From NCBI RefSeq assembly GCF_002159535.1, contig NZ_NFIU01000002.1, positions 186,001-250,000 on the forward strand: a stretch of DNA of 64,000 bases. The letters run 5' to 3'. A program made the translations under genes and the position numbers. Of the stretch, positions 24,584 to 33,319 are shown piece after piece. Under the pieces are notes generated by a model that was not told the origin of the DNA, did not search any database, and saw only the letters and a list, made by a program, of their open reading frames with translations. Source of the stretch: Olsenella sp. An290. Its GTDB lineage: Bacteria > Actinomycetota > Coriobacteriia > Coriobacteriales > Atopobiaceae. Positions within the stretch are counted from its first letter, which is position 1; each line of letters starts with the position of its first letter.

Positions 24584-26368
24584 TCAGCCGCGGCGCAACC
24601 TGCCCGTCACGCGGGAGAGGGCACGGGCGTAGAACGCCGCCTCCGGGACCCCGAGCGCGATGGCCGCGCCAAAGGTGGCCGCGAGCGCGGGCAGGCCGCC
24701 CGCCGCCACGTAGGCGAGGGCGCGGGCCGGCGAGTCCGCCGGGCCGGCGAGCGTGGTGAGCCCCCAGAGGATGCCTGCGCCCACGGCCGCGCCGAGCGCG
24801 CCCAGGGCGAGCGAGCGGGCGGCCGAGCCGACGATGCCCCTGAGGCCAAAGCCCGCGACCGAGCGACGCAGCATGATGACGGAGACCACGTCGATGAGGG
24901 CGGCGCACAGGGCGCTGCCGAGCGAGACCGCGTGGATGCCGATGACCGGCGTGAGGGCCACGGTGAAGGCGACCTGCGCGACCGACGCCACCACGTTGGC
25001 GATAGCAAACAGGACCATGCGGCGCATCGACGAGAAGACCTTCTGGAAGAAGGTGGTGAGGCCGTAGAACGGCAGCGCCACGGCGAGCGAGGTGAGGTAG
25101 GCGGAGGTGAGCTGGGCGCTCTCCGCGCCGAACTGGCCCATCCGCATGAGGGTCATGAGCGGGCGGGCGAAGACCATGAGGTAGAGCATGAAGGGCACGA
25201 GGACAAAGAGGATCTGCCGCATACCCGAGACCACCGCCTGCGCGAAGCCCGAGAGGTCGGCGTCGGCGAAGAGGCTCGAGAGCTCGGTGAAGAGCGCCGT
25301 GGTGATGGGGATGGCAAAGATCGAGTACGGCAGCGTGTACCAGAGCCGCGCGTAGTACTGGATGGAGCTGCCCTGCTCCGGCACCGCCACGAGGGCCGAG
25401 GAGTTCATGACCGCGACGGTCACGAAGGAGCACAGCGTCACCACGAGCGAGGGGACGCCGATGGCGAGCGTCTCGCGCAGGGCGGGGTCGCGAAGGTCGA
25501 TCCTGAGCGTGAGGCGGACGCCGCGGCGCCTGAGCGACGGCAGCTGGACGAGGACCTGGACGAGGACGCCCAGGGGGTGCCCCAGCCCCAGCACGAGCAG
25601 CGCGGCGGCGGGGTTGGCGCGGGAGACCACGGCGTAGAGCGCGAAGGAGGAGATGGTGATGAGGTTGTTGAAGATGGGCGCGGCGCTGCTCCAGAAGTAG
25701 TCGCGCTCGGCGTTGAGCACGCCGGAGGCGACCGTGGAGAGGCAGTAGAGCACGACCTCGACGGCGAAGAAGCGGAAGAGGAAGACCGCGTCGACCATCT
25801 GGGACTGGTCGGTCCCGGCAGACTGCACCCACACGAGCGGCGCCGCGAGCGCGACGCAGCCCACGGCGAGCACGCCCATGAGAAGCAGGACGATCGAGAG
25901 GAGGTTTGAGATGTAGCGGTTGGCGCCCTCCTGCCCCGCGCGCCGCTTGGCGCCCAGGTAGACGGGCAGGAACGCCGTCACGAGCATGCCGCCCATCACG
26001 AGCTCGTAGAGCTGGTTGGGGAGGTTGTTGGCAACGGTGTAGCAGCTGGCGAGCAGCGTCGTGCCGAGCGCGTAGGCCTGCGCCCAGGTGCGCACGAAGC
26101 CCGTGATGCGGCTCACGATGACAAGGGCGCTCATCATGGCGGCGGAGCGGCCGACGACGTCGGAGGTGCCGGCGTCACCGGCGGGGGCGGCCGGCGTGCG
26201 GGACGCGGAGCCCTCCCGGGGCGCGAGGTTCTTCTCGCCGGCGGGGGCGTTAGGCGACGGCGCCGCGTCAGGGCCTTCGGGGAGGTGGCGGGCGCGATGG
26301 TCCTGGCGTCCCCTCCTGCCGCCTCGCGTGCGCTCCGGGCCCCCTGCGGGGGCAAAGTGCTTTGCCAT
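24584..26368 (-). CDS. murJ: Lipid II flippase MurJ
   Basis: 594 residues with about 14 membrane helices from residue 75 onward. The first helix region SALVIVSRITGFVRTWAQAYALG and NNLPNQLYELVMGGML match MurJ/MviN. It moves lipid II across the membrane for peptidoglycan synthesis. The first ~70 residues are disordered, rich in Gly, Pro and Arg, and include GEKNLAPREG, encoded by the recurrent GCGAGAAGAACC motif. ATG at 26368 has AGGTGA just upstream. Divergent from the racemase gene. Confidence 0.9.
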   Translation of the reverse strand: MAKHFAPAGGPERTRGGRRGRQDHRARHLPEGPDAAPSPNAPAGEKNLAPREGSASRTPAAPAGDAGTSDVVGRSAAMMSALVIVSRITGFVRTWAQAYALGTTLLASCYTVANNLPNQLYELVMGGMLVTAFLPVYLGAKRRAGQEGANRYISNLLSIVLLLMGVLAVGCVALAAPLVWVQSAGTDQSQMVDAVFLFRFFAVEVVLYCLSTVASGVLNAERDYFWSSAAPIFNNLITISSFALYAVVSRANPAAALLVLGLGHPLGVLVQVLVQLPSLRRRGVRLTLRIDLRDPALRETLAIGVPSLVVTLCSFVTVAVMNSSALVAVPEQGSSIQYYARLWYTLPYSIFAIPITTALFTELSSLFADADLSGFAQAVVSGMRQILFVLVPFMLYLMVFARPLMTLMRMGQFGAESAQLTSAYLTSLAVALPFYGLTTFFQKVFSSMRRMVLFAIANVVASVAQVAFTVALTPVIGIHAVSLGSALCAALIDVVSVIMLRRSVAGFGLRGIVGSAARSLALGALGAAVGAGILWGLTTLAGPADSPARALAYVAAGGLPALAATFGAAIALGVPEAAFYARALSRVTGRLRRG

Positions 26369-26452
26369 GTTCACCTCGCGTTCACATCGCCATGACAGCC
26401 GAAGAGTATAGTAAAGCACTCATGACGTGCAGAACGTATGGAGGAGGACCCC

Positions 26453-27154
26453 ATGGGAAAGCTCGGCGTCATCGGGGGCATGGGCCCCGAGGCCACGTCG
26501 TACTTCTACGACGAGGTCATCGAGCACACCGTGGCGAGCCGTGACCAGGAGCACCTGGACATGGTCATCATCAGCCAGGCCTCCATGCCCGACCGCACGC
26601 ACGCCATCCTCACGGGCAACGACCGGCGCCTCCTCGAGGTCATGCGCGAGGACGCCCAGGCGCTCGAGTCGCTGGGGTGCACCTGCATCGCCATCCCGTG
26701 CAACACCTCGCACTACTTCTACGACAAGATCCAGGGCTTCACCTCGGTGCCCATCATCAACATGCCGCGCGAGGCCGTCCGCGAGGCCGTGGAGGCGCGC
26801 GGCGCGCGGCGCGTCGGCGTCATGGGGACGGACGGCACCATCAGGTCGGGCCTCTACGCGCGCGAGTGCGAGCGCGCGGGCGTCGAGTGCGTGGTCCCCA
26901 CCCCCGAGCGCCAGGCCGACGTGATGTCGCTCATCTACGACGACGTCAAGGCGGGCCGGCGCGCGGACATGCGCAAGCTCGAGCGCGCCGTGGACGAGCT
27001 CTGCCGGCGCGGCTGCGACGTCGTGATCCTTGCGTGCACGGAGCTCTCCGTCGCGCGGCGGCGCCACGGGGCGCCGGCGGCCTGCCTCGACGCGATGGAC
27101 GTCCTCGTGCGCGAGTCCATCCTGCGCGCCGGCGGCCTGTACCGCGCCGACTGA
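26453..27154 (+). CDS. Aspartate/glutamate racemase family protein
   Basis: 233 residues. GVIGGMGPEAT at the N-terminus and the two catalytic cysteines in IPCNTSHYF (Cys83) and ILACTELS (Cys195) define the PLP-independent amino-acid racemase family; similar to aspartate racemase rather than MurI. ATG at 26453 with GGAGGAGG 5 bases upstream. Single plus-strand gene between murJ (divergent) and hisI (convergent). Confidence 0.88.
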   Translation: MGKLGVIGGMGPEATSYFYDEVIEHTVASRDQEHLDMVIISQASMPDRTHAILTGNDRRLLEVMREDAQALESLGCTCIAIPCNTSHYFYDKIQGFTSVPIINMPREAVREAVEARGARRVGVMGTDGTIRSGLYARECERAGVECVVPTPERQADVMSLIYDDVKAGRRADMRKLERAVDELCRRGCDVVILACTELSVARRRHGAPAACLDAMDVLVRESILRAGGLYRAD

Positions 27155-27173
27155 CGACGGGCCCCGTGACGGC

Positions 27174-27563
27174 CTACTCGGCCGCCGGCGCCACGAGGTT
27201 GCGGTAGAAGCAGCTGCGGTGGCCGGTGTGGCACGCGGGGCCCGGGGAGTCCACCTCCACGAGCAGGGTGTCGGCGTCGCAGTCCACGAGGACGCGGCGC
27301 ACCCGCTGCACGTTGCCGCTCGTGGCGCCCTTGTTCCAGAGCTCGCGACGGCTGCGGCTCCAGAACCACGTGGTGCCGGTCTCAAGCGTGAGCCGCAGCG
27401 ACTCCTCGCTCATCCACGCCACCATGAGGACCTCGCCGGTGCCGGCCTGCTGCACCACGGCGGGCACGAGCCCCCGCTCGTCAAAGCGCACGGCCCCGAC
27501 GCCCGGCGCCTCCGGCTCGATCCTCTCGCCTGCGTAGCGCTCGCCCGCGCGCGCGTCGTCCAT
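27174..27563 (-). CDS. hisI: Phosphoribosyl-AMP cyclohydrolase
   Basis: 129 residues. [30 protein letters not shown] and the zinc/metal ligands in VDCDADTLL and CHTGHRSCF are all present. It opens the purine ring in the third histidine step. Two consecutive ATGs (27566, 27563); the second has the better distance from GGAGG. It follows hisF with the ribosome site overlapping the hisF stop. Confidence 0.94.
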   Translation of the reverse strand: MDDARAGERYAGERIEPEAPGVGAVRFDERGLVPAVVQQAGTGEVLMVAWMSEESLRLTLETGTTWFWSRSRRELWNKGATSGNVQRVRRVLVDCDADTLLVEVDSPGPACHTGHRSCFYRNLVAPAAE

Positions 27564-27572
27564 CATGCCTCC

Positions 27573-28343
27573 CTAGAAGTCCAGGCGCACCGGGATGCCC
27601 TGGCTCGCCAGGTACTCCTTGACCTGGCGGATCGTGAACGTGCCAAAGTGAAAGACGCTCGCGGCCAGGACCGCGTCCGCCTCGCCCTCGAGGATGCCCT
27701 CCGCAAAGTGCTCGAGCGTCCCCACGCCGCCGGAGGCGATCACCGGGATCGGCACCGCGCGCGCGACCGCGCGGGTGAGCGCGAGGTCGAAGCCGTCCTT
27801 GGTGCCGTCGCGGTCCATGCTCGTGAGCAAGATCTCCCCGGCGCCGCGGCGCGCCGCCTCCTCGGCCCAGGCCACCGCGTCGATGCCCGTGGCCTGCCGG
27901 CCGCCCGCAAGGTAGACCTCCCAGCGGTCGCCCGCCCCGGGCACGCGCTTGGCGTCGATCGCCACGACCACGGCCTGCGAGCCGAAGGCGGCCGCGGCCG
28001 CCGTGATGAGGCCGGGGTCGCGCACCGCGGCGGAGTTCACGGAGACCTTGTCGGCGCCGGCGGCGATCATCTCGCGACAGGACGCGACGTCCCGGAAGCC
28101 GCCGCCAACGGCATACGGGATGCGCAGCTCCGCCGACGCGTGGCTCGCAAGGCCGATCTTGGTGGCGCGGTCGTCCGAGGTGGCCGTGATGTCAAGGAAC
28201 ACCACCTCGTCGGCGCCCTCGCAGTCGTAGCGCCGCGCAAGCTCCACCGGGTCGCCCGCGTCGCGCAGGTCCACGAAGTTGACGCCCTTCACCACACGAC
28301 CGTCCTTTACGTCCAGACACGGGATGACGCGCTTGGTCAGCAT
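27573..28343 (-). CDS. hisF: Imidazole glycerol phosphate synthase subunit HisF
   Basis: 256 residues, (βα)8 barrel. Starts [20 protein letters not shown]; catalytic Asp in PCLDV and in [24 protein letters not shown] binds phosphate. With HisH it makes imidazole glycerol phosphate and AICAR. ATG at 28343. It is transcribed in the same direction as the main his cluster but is separated from hisA by about 515 bases of repeat-containing DNA. Confidence 0.95.
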   Translation of the reverse strand: MLTKRVIPCLDVKDGRVVKGVNFVDLRDAGDPVELARRYDCEGADEVVFLDITATSDDRATKIGLASHASAELRIPYAVGGGFRDVASCREMIAAGADKVSVNSAAVRDPGLITAAAAAFGSQAVVVAIDAKRVPGAGDRWEVYLAGGRQATGIDAVAWAEEAARRGAGEILLTSMDRDGTKDGFDLALTRAVARAVPIPVIASGGVGTLEHFAEGILEGEADAVLAASVFHFGTFTIRQVKEYLASQGIPVRLDF

Positions 28344-28521
28344 GGCTTCCTTTCGTCGTCCGGGACCTCGCGGTCCTTCTCGCCGGCCTCGGCGCTCGCT
28401 CACCGCGTGACGCGCCTGGCGAGAAGGGCCGCGGCCCGCCTCTCCATCGACCTCCATCGGGCCAATCATACCGTGCGCCGCGGCAAGCCCCGCCCGCCGC
28501 GCGCCTCTCGCCCCGAGGATG

Positions 28522-28617
28522 TTACATGGGGCTCGGCGCCGGCGGCCCGGGAAGGCGCATGCAGCCAAGGCCGAGCGCCGAGATGCGCTCGCCGTTCCTG
28601 GGGTTCGCGCGGTGCTG
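28522..28617 (-). pseudogene. Relic of an aldo/keto reductase N-terminus
   Basis: A reverse-frame stretch reads [20 protein letters not shown], which matches the start of the coriobacterial/clostridial aldo/keto reductases (typically NPKNGDKLSALGFGCMRLP), then ends at a stop six residues later. No start codon and no rest of the enzyme is present, so it appears to be a fragment left after deletion. Similarity is recognised by eye over about 18 residues. Confidence 0.5.
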
Positions 28618-28668
28618 CGCGTTCTTCTCCCCTCCCCCGGCGCGCCGTCGGATCCGGCCCCAGGCCCT

Positions 28669-28756
28669 CACATCAAATCTGGCTACGTGATTTTGGCAGT
28701 TTCTGCCCTTTAAAGCCCCCTCAAACAGCCAAAATGACGTAGCCAGATTTGATGTG
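28669..28756. repeat. 29-bp inverted repeat in the hisA-hisF spacer
   Basis: Arms 28669-28697 and 28728-28756 pair with one mismatch around a 30-base loop that contains the palindrome CTTTAAAG. The left arm begins CACATCAAATCTGGCTACGT. It is AT-rich against a GC-rich surround and has no ORF, so it is a REP or MITE-like candidate. The rest of 28344-28859 holds the reductase relic and three GAGAAGGAC-type motifs. Confidence 0.85.
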
Positions 28757-28859
28757 CGTGCGAGGCGGGGCGCAGGGGGCGGGGCAAGAAGGACGCGCGG
28801 AGGGGCGCGCGGCATCGCAAGCGAGAAGAACCTCGGCCGGGCGCGCCCCCGGGGCCGCG

Positions 28860-29594
28860 CTACGCGCAGGCCGCGAGCGCGTCCCTGAGCGAGAAGGACC
28901 CCTCGTAGAGGGCGCGGCCGGTGATGGCGCCCTCCACCACGTCCGGCCCGAGCGCCGCGAGCGCGCGCAGGTCGTCGAGCGAGGCGATGCCGCCCGAGGC
29001 CACCACGGGAAAGCCCGCCACCTCGGCCACGTGGGCGTAGGCGGCGGCGTCCACGCCGCAGCGCATGCCGTCGCGCGCGACGTCGGTGAAGACGAGGTGG
29101 CGGTACCCCAGCTCGGCGAGGCGCGCCACGAGTTCGTCGGCCGCAAGCGCCGCCCCCTCGCGCCAGCCGTTCACGCGGACCTCCCCGTCCCGGGCGGCCA
29201 CGTCAGCGACGACGAGCTCGCCGAACTCGCGCGCCGCCTCGGCAGCGAAGGCCGGGTCGCGGACGAGCGCCGTGCCGATGGCGATGCGCCGCACGCCAAG
29301 GCCCGCGAGGCGCTCCACCGCGGCGAGGTCGCGCACGCCGCCGCCGGCGTCCACCGAGATGCCCTCCACGGAGCAGATCGCGCGGATCGCCGCGTCGTTG
29401 GCGGCGCGGGCGGCCTCGTCCTCCTCGAGCGTGGCCGAGAGGTCCACCACGTGGACCCAGGAGGCGCCGGCGTCGCGGAACTTCTCGGCAACTGCTGCCG
29501 GGTCGTCGGAGTAGACGTCCATGTGGGCGCGCTCGCCGCGCGCGAGGCGCACCACGCGCCCACCCACCAGGTCGATCGCGGGGAAGAGGATCAT
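28860..29594 (-). CDS. hisA: ProFAR isomerase HisA
   Basis: 244 residues, (βα)8 barrel with two half-barrel repeats. Starts MILFPAIDLVGGRVVRL; catalytic Asp in FPAIDLVGG and FTDVARDGMRCG; phosphate sites VDAGGGVRD and VVASGGIASLDDL. It isomerises ProFAR to PRFAR. Its ATG overlaps the hisH stop (ATGA). A priA-type dual trpF role is known in actinobacteria and cannot be excluded. Confidence 0.94.
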   Translation of the reverse strand: MILFPAIDLVGGRVVRLARGERAHMDVYSDDPAAVAEKFRDAGASWVHVVDLSATLEEDEAARAANDAAIRAICSVEGISVDAGGGVRDLAAVERLAGLGVRRIAIGTALVRDPAFAAEAAREFGELVVADVAARDGEVRVNGWREGAALAADELVARLAELGYRHLVFTDVARDGMRCGVDAAAYAHVAEVAGFPVVASGGIASLDDLRALAALGPDVVEGAITGRALYEGSFSLRDALAACA

Positions 29595-30238
29595 GCGGCA
29601 CCTCCCGCCACCCGGACAAAGCCGCGCAGCATCGCCAGGCCCGTCGCGGAGCTCTTCTCGGGGTGGAACTGGACGCCAAAGGTGGCGCGCCCGTCCCAGA
29701 CCGCCGAGGCGAAGCTGCGCGCGTAGTGCGTGCGCGCGGCGACGATGCCCTCGGGGACGTCGTCGGCGAGGGCGAAGGAGTGCGTGAAGTAGACGTTGGC
29801 GCCGTCGGGCACGTCCGCAAAGAGCGGGCACGCGCGCCCGTGGGGCGTCAGGTTGATCTGGTCCCACCCCACGTGGGGGACCTTGAGGCGCGTGGACTCG
29901 AGGCGCGACGCCGAGCCGGGGAGCACGCCCAGGCCCTCCGCCCACGAGCCGTCGTCGGTCTCGCTTCCGCGCTCAAAGAGGAGCTGGAGGCCCAGGCAGA
30001 TGCCCAGGAACGGCACGCCACGGCCGAGCGCGTCGACGAGGGCCTGCGCCTCCCCGCTCTCGCGGAGGTAGCCCATGGCGTCCCCGAAGCTGCCCACGCC
30101 GGGCAGCACGAGCGCGCCCGCGGAGCGGATGGCGGCGGGGTCGTCGGAGATGACGGCGTCCCCGCCCGCCTCGCCGAGCGAGCGGACCACGGAGCTGAGG
30201 TTGCCCTTGTGGTAGTCGACGACCACGATCCGCGCCAT
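29591..30238 (-). CDS. hisH: Imidazole glycerol phosphate synthase subunit HisH
   Basis: 215 residues, class I glutamine amidotransferase. Nucleophile Cys81 in FLGICLGLQLLF; His-Glu of the triad in GVQFHPEKSS. It supplies ammonia to HisF. ATG at 30238 shares its A with the hisB stop (TGATG). Confidence 0.95.
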   Translation of the reverse strand: MARIVVVDYHKGNLSSVVRSLGEAGGDAVISDDPAAIRSAGALVLPGVGSFGDAMGYLRESGEAQALVDALGRGVPFLGICLGLQLLFERGSETDDGSWAEGLGVLPGSASRLESTRLKVPHVGWDQINLTPHGRACPLFADVPDGANVYFTHSFALADDVPEGIVAARTHYARSFASAVWDGRATFGVQFHPEKSSATGLAMLRGFVRVAGGAA

Positions 30239-30825
30239 CAGAGGCTCCCCTTGGTGGAGGGCACGTCGTCGACGCGCGGGTCGGGCTCGACGGCCTCGCG
30301 CAGGGCCCGCGCCGCGGCCTTGAACGTGGCCTCGAGGATGTGGTGGGCGTTGTGGCCGCACACGAGCCGCAGGTGAAGCGTCACGCCCGCCTCGCGGGCG
30401 AGGCCGCGGAAGAACTCCTCGCCGAGCTCGGTGTCGAAGGTCCCCACCTTGTCCGGGCCGATCGCGACGTCCCAGTAGAGCTCGCCGCGGCCGGAGACGT
30501 CCACCGCCGCCATGACGAGCGCCTCGTCGAGCGGCACGAGGGCGCTGCCGAAGCGGCGGATGCCGCGCTTGTCGCCGAGCGCCTCGGCAAGGGCCCGGCC
30601 AAGGACGATGCCCGTGTCCTCGACGGTGTGGTGGTCGTCGACCTCGGTGTCCCCCTTCACGCGGACGGTGAGGTCCACGAGCGAGTGCCGGGCGAGCGCG
30701 CAGAGCATGTGGTCGAAGAAGCCCACGCCCGTCTCCACGTCGGCCGCGCCCGTCCCGTCGAGGTCAAGGGACAGGCCGATGTCGGTCTCGGCGGTGGCGC
30801 GGACGGCCTTGGCGGTTCTGGTCAT
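30238..30825 (-). CDS. hisB: Imidazoleglycerol-phosphate dehydratase
   Basis: 195 residues, monofunctional (no phosphatase domain). Metal-binding histidines in GFFDHMLCALARHS, DDHHTVEDTG and CGHNAHHILEATFKA are intact. ATG at 30825 overlaps the hisC stop as ATGA. Confidence 0.95.
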   Translation of the reverse strand: MTRTAKAVRATAETDIGLSLDLDGTGAADVETGVGFFDHMLCALARHSLVDLTVRVKGDTEVDDHHTVEDTGIVLGRALAEALGDKRGIRRFGSALVPLDEALVMAAVDVSGRGELYWDVAIGPDKVGTFDTELGEEFFRGLAREAGVTLHLRLVCGHNAHHILEATFKAAARALREAVEPDPRVDDVPSTKGSL

Positions 30826-31913
30826 GCTTCCTCCCTCAAAAGCGTCGCGAGCGCGTCGAGAAGAACGTCGTTCTCCTCGCGCGTGCCCACGGTGAGCCTC
30901 AGACAGTTCTCGAGCCCCGGCGTGGCGCTGAAGTCGCGGACGAGGACCGAGTGCTCGTCGCGCAGCCGCTCCCAGGTGCGGTGCGCGTTCGGGACGCGCG
31001 CCAGCACGAAGTTGGCCGCGGACGGCCACGTGCGAACGCCGGGCAGCCCCGCGAGACCCGCGGCCAGGCGCTCCCGCTCGGACACGATGTCGTCCACCAC
31101 GGGGGCGATGAGGTCGCGGCGCTCCACGAAGGCGAGCGCGACCGCCTGCGCGAGCACGTCCACCGAGTATATCTGCCGCACGGCCCCGAGCGCGTCCACG
31201 ACCGCCGGGTCCGCCACGAGGTAGCCCACGCGCAGCCCCGCGAGCGCGAACGCCTTGGAGAGCGTGCGCAGCACGATGAGGCGGGGGTTCTCCGCCACGA
31301 GGCCCGCGAGGCTCTTGCCCTCCCCCGCAAACTCCACGTACGCCTCGTCCACGAGGACGAGCGCCTCGGTCTCCGCGAGCAGGCGGCGCACGAGGCCGGG
31401 GTCCAGGAGGTCGCCCGTGGGGTTGTTGGGCGAGGTGAGGACCACGAGGGCCGCGTCCGCCGCGGCGGCGAGAAGGGCGTCGGCGTCCACGGAGAAGTCC
31501 TCCGCGTCGCGCGGGACGGCCACGACCGGCGTCTCGCACATCGCGGCGAAGTTGGCGTACTCCGCAAAGTCCGGCGGGCAGGTCACGAGCGCGCGCCCGG
31601 GGCCGCCAAAGGCGAAGAGCAGGTTGAAGAGCAGCTCGTCGCCGCCGTTGCCCACGATCACGTGCGCGCGGTCCGTGCCGTGGCGCACGGCGAGCGCGTC
31701 GCGCAGGGCGTTGGCCATCGGGTCCGGGTAGCGGTTGAGCGGCGTGGCCGCGACGGCCGCGCGCGCCGCCTCGGCGAGCTCGGCCGGGAGCGGGTGGGTG
31801 TTCTCGTTCGCGGAGAGGTTCACGCGCACGGGCGAGAAGCGCGGGTCGTAGGGCTCGAAGCCGCGCAGCGCCGGGCGCAGGCGGGCGGTAACGTCCAGGT
31901 TCCTCCTGTCCAT
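30822..31913 (-). CDS. hisC: Histidinol-phosphate aminotransferase
   Basis: 363 residues, class II-type PLP aminotransferase. NLSANENTHPLP near the start, TSPNNPTGDLL (about 160-170), PLP Lys220 in RTLSKAFALAGLRVGY. It transaminates imidazole acetol phosphate. It begins 2 bases after the hisD stop. Confidence 0.94.
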   Translation of the reverse strand: MDRRNLDVTARLRPALRGFEPYDPRFSPVRVNLSANENTHPLPAELAEAARAAVAATPLNRYPDPMANALRDALAVRHGTDRAHVIVGNGGDELLFNLLFAFGGPGRALVTCPPDFAEYANFAAMCETPVVAVPRDAEDFSVDADALLAAAADAALVVLTSPNNPTGDLLDPGLVRRLLAETEALVLVDEAYVEFAGEGKSLAGLVAENPRLIVLRTLSKAFALAGLRVGYLVADPAVVDALGAVRQIYSVDVLAQAVALAFVERRDLIAPVVDDIVSERERLAAGLAGLPGVRTWPSAANFVLARVPNAHRTWERLRDEHSVLVRDFSATPGLENCLRLTVGTREENDVLLDALATLLREEA

Positions 31914-31915
31914 GG

Positions 31916-33319
31916 CTAGCCCTCCGCGTGGAAAGGTGACTGTCCCCTTTCCACGCCCAGCGGGACGGCGGCGGGGGCGGGCAGGTCCTCCGGCCAGGCC
32001 ACGCGGCGGACGTCCGCGACGTCAAAGCCGCCGCCCTCCGCGACGCGGCGCCGCAGGCCCACGGAGAGCGCGTGGGCCCAGAGGCCCTCGGCCTGGGCGA
32101 TGGTCTGCGTGGCGGGGGCGTCCGCGAGCAGGCCCTCGGGCGTGTAGCAGATCACGCTCGAGCGCTTCTGGAAGTCGTAGACGCCGAGCGGGTTGGCCCA
32201 GCGCGCGGTGCCCGAGGTGGGCAGCGTGTGGTTGGGGCCGGCCACGTAGTCGCCCAGGGGCTCGGAGCTCCAGGGCCCCACGAAGATCGCGCCGGCGTTG
32301 CGGACGCGGCCGAGAAGGGCGAGCGCGTCGTCGCAGTGGAGCTCCAGGTGCTCGGGTGCGATCACGTTGATCGCGTCCACGGCGGCGTCGAGCCCGGGCG
32401 CCACCACGATCACGCCGCGCCCGTCAAGGCTCGCGCGGGTGACCTCCTCGCGCGGGCTCTGCGAGACGAGCGTCTCGATGGCGGCCTCCACGCGCTCGGC
32501 GAGCGCGGCGTCGCAGGTCACGAGGTAGCAGCTCGCCAGCGGGTCGTGCTCGGCCTGGGCCATGAGGTCGGCCGCCACCACCGCGGGGTCGGCGCCGCCG
32601 TCCGCGAGCACGCACACCTCCGAGGGCCCGGCCACCATGTCGATCCCCACGTCGCCGGAGACGTGGCGCTTGGCGGCGGCCACGTAGGCGTTGCCCGGCC
32701 CCACGATCTTCTCGACCGCCGGGATGGACTCGGTGCCGTACGCCACGGCGGCAATCGCCTGCGCGCCGCCCACGGCGTAGACCTCGTCCACGCCCGCGAG
32801 CGCCGCGGCGGCGAGCGTGTAGGCCGAGAGCGTGCCGTCGGCCTGCGGCGGGGTCACCATGACCACGCGCTCCACGCCCGCGACCTTGGCGGGAATGGTG
32901 TCCATGAGGACCGTGGAGGGGTACTGGGCACGCCCGCCGGGCACGTAGACGGCGGCGGAGGCCACCGGCGTCACCTTCACGCCGAGCAGCGTGCCGTCCG
33001 CGCGCGTGGTGAACCAGGACTGCTCGCGCTCGCGCTCGTGGAAGTCGCTGATCTGGCGCTGGGCGCGGCGCAGGGCGTCCAGGAACGCGGGCGGCACGGC
33101 GTCCAGCGCCCCGCGCACGAGCTCGTCCGGCACGCGGAAGCTCGCCGGGCAGGCGCCGTCGAAGCGCAGGCAGAACTCGCGCACCGCCGCGTCGCCGCGC
33201 TCGCGCACGGCGTCCACGATCTTCTCGGCCGAGGCCACGACCTCCGCCGGCAGCGTCCCGGAGAGGTTGAGGTCGGCGCGCTCAAGGCGCCGGCCCCCCT
33301 TCAGCTCGATGCGCCTCAT
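31916..33319 (-). CDS. hisD: Histidinol dehydrogenase
   Basis: 467 residues. VYVPGGRAQYPSTVLM, AVGGAQAIAAVAYGT, VGPGNAYVAAAKR and the catalytic EHLELHC are in place. It performs the last two oxidations to histidine. The final residues ERGQSPFHAEG are encoded by a perfect 11-bp hairpin and are probably a dispensable C-terminal extension. ATG at 33319 overlaps the hisZG stop (ATGA). Confidence 0.95.
   Translation of the reverse strand: MRRIELKGGRRLERADLNLSGTLPAEVVASAEKIVDAVRERGDAAVREFCLRFDGACPASFRVPDELVRGALDAVPPAFLDALRRAQRQISDFHEREREQSWFTTRADGTLLGVKVTPVASAAVYVPGGRAQYPSTVLMDTIPAKVAGVERVVMVTPPQADGTLSAYTLAAAALAGVDEVYAVGGAQAIAAVAYGTESIPAVEKIVGPGNAYVAAAKRHVSGDVGIDMVAGPSEVCVLADGGADPAVVAADLMAQAEHDPLASCYLVTCDAALAERVEAAIETLVSQSPREEVTRASLDGRGVIVVAPGLDAAVDAINVIAPEHLELHCDDALALLGRVRNAGAIFVGPWSSEPLGDYVAGPNHTLPTSGTARWANPLGVYDFQKRSSVICYTPEGLLADAPATQTIAQAEGLWAHALSVGLRRRVAEGGGFDVADVRRVAWPEDLPAPAAVPLGVERGQSPFHAEG
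31926..31956. repeat. 11-bp hairpin inside the hisD 3' end
   Basis: GCGTGGAAAGG (31926-31936) and its complement (31946-31956), 9-base loop containing GACTGTCC. The GGTGACTGTCCCC word is typical of REP elements. It lies within the coding region just before the hisD stop and 13 bases ahead of hisC. Confidence 0.75.

Noticed and set aside
30238-32025. 595-codon frame that includes hisB
   Set aside because: Only the last 195 codons are HisB; the upstream part is an out-of-frame reading of hisC.
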